From Desulfobacteraceae bacterium (GTDB lineage: Bacteria; Desulfobacterota; Desulfobacteria; Desulfobacterales; SURF-7): 5,304 nucleotides of DNA. The translations under genes were made by a program, and so were the position numbers. Below are positions 5,243-5,304 of this stretch, piece after piece. The stretch spans positions 1-5,304 of the forward strand of contig JAUXCK010000234.1 in assembly GCA_030618925.1 (NCBI GenBank). Reading direction: 5' to 3'. The notes under the pieces were generated by a model. It had not been told where the DNA came from. It worked only from the letters and a program-made list of their open reading frames with translations, and did no database searches. The number at the start of each line of letters is the position of its first letter. Positions within the stretch are counted from its first letter, which is position 1.

Positions 5243-5304
5243 CGGAAAATATGGAAATTTATTACCTTACCTTCCGAATACCCCAGCCGCTTGCGGTGGG
5301 GTAA
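5236..5304 (+). CDS. Doubtful 22-residue ORF ending in a hairpin
   Basis: ATG at 5236 opens 22 codons (MSTENMEIYYLTFRIPQPLAVG) and ends with TAA at the last bases of the window. AAGGGA (5221-5226 region) about 9 nt upstream and the rightward TATAAT promoter give it a plausible start. Against it, the last eight residues are simply the translation of the terminal hairpin, no family is recognised, and the ORF is very short. It could be a leader peptide or a chance ORF running into a repeat. Confidence 0.18.
   Translation: MSTENMEIYYLTFRIPQPLAVG
5279..5303. repeat. GC-rich palindromic (REP-like) hairpin at the window edge
   Basis: TACCCCA (5279-5285) and CCG (5287-5289) pair with CGG (5294-5296) and TGGGGTA (5297-5303), with one bulged G (5286) and a CTTG loop. 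This makes a 10-bp, mostly G-C stem. Its form, a near-symmetric CCCC/GGGG palindrome in an intergenic region, resembles dispersed extragenic palindromes seen in several Desulfobacterota genomes. This resemblance is from memory; only one copy is present here, so repeat status is inferred. A T-run beyond the edge would instead make it a terminator. Confidence 0.5.

Overview
The base composition, gene content and gene order suggest an anaerobic Desulfobacterota (former Deltaproteobacteria) chromosome, probably a sulfate reducer of the Desulfobacterales type. This is an inference from protein style and synteny; no marker in the window fixes the taxon. The left and middle parts are core housekeeping genes. 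The right part is a more accessory secreted-enzyme pair.

Layout. (1) 1-1002, minus strand: rpmF (ribosomal protein L32) is followed downstream by fabG (3-oxoacyl-ACP reductase), which is cut by the left edge. Each has a plausible sigma70-type promoter with a perfect TTGACA. (2) 1003-1212: an AT-rich divergent intergenic region carrying the promoters of rpmF (left) and gltX (right). (3) 1213-2625, plus strand: gltX (glutamyl-tRNA synthetase), complete. (4) 2680-2848, plus strand: a tRNA-Gln(CUG) gene with its own strong promoter and encoded CCA end, followed by a 12-bp hairpin terminator that can work in both directions. (5) 2938-5098, minus strand: a two-gene unit, transcribed first as a membrane-anchored type I sulfatase and then, 25 nt later, as a DUF4382-family lipoprotein. 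The sulfatase reads away from the right edge. (6) 5099-5304: the sulfatase upstream region, with facing promoter-like signals, a 22-codon ORF of doubtful reality and a strong GC-rich hairpin at the window edge that looks like one copy of a dispersed palindromic repeat.

How the parts relate. L32 plus FabG is a reduced form of the common rpmF-fatty acid synthesis neighbourhood. A GluRS gene next to tRNA-Gln suggests the indirect Gln-tRNA(Gln) route (non-discriminating GluRS plus GatCAB), which needs checking elsewhere in the genome. The sulfatase and the DUF4382 lipoprotein both appear to be exported and probably act at the cell envelope, on an unknown sulfate ester. I see no defence system, CRISPR array, prophage or intact mobile element. 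The least explained items are the sulfatase/DUF4382 pair and the right-edge hairpin with its overlapping small ORF.
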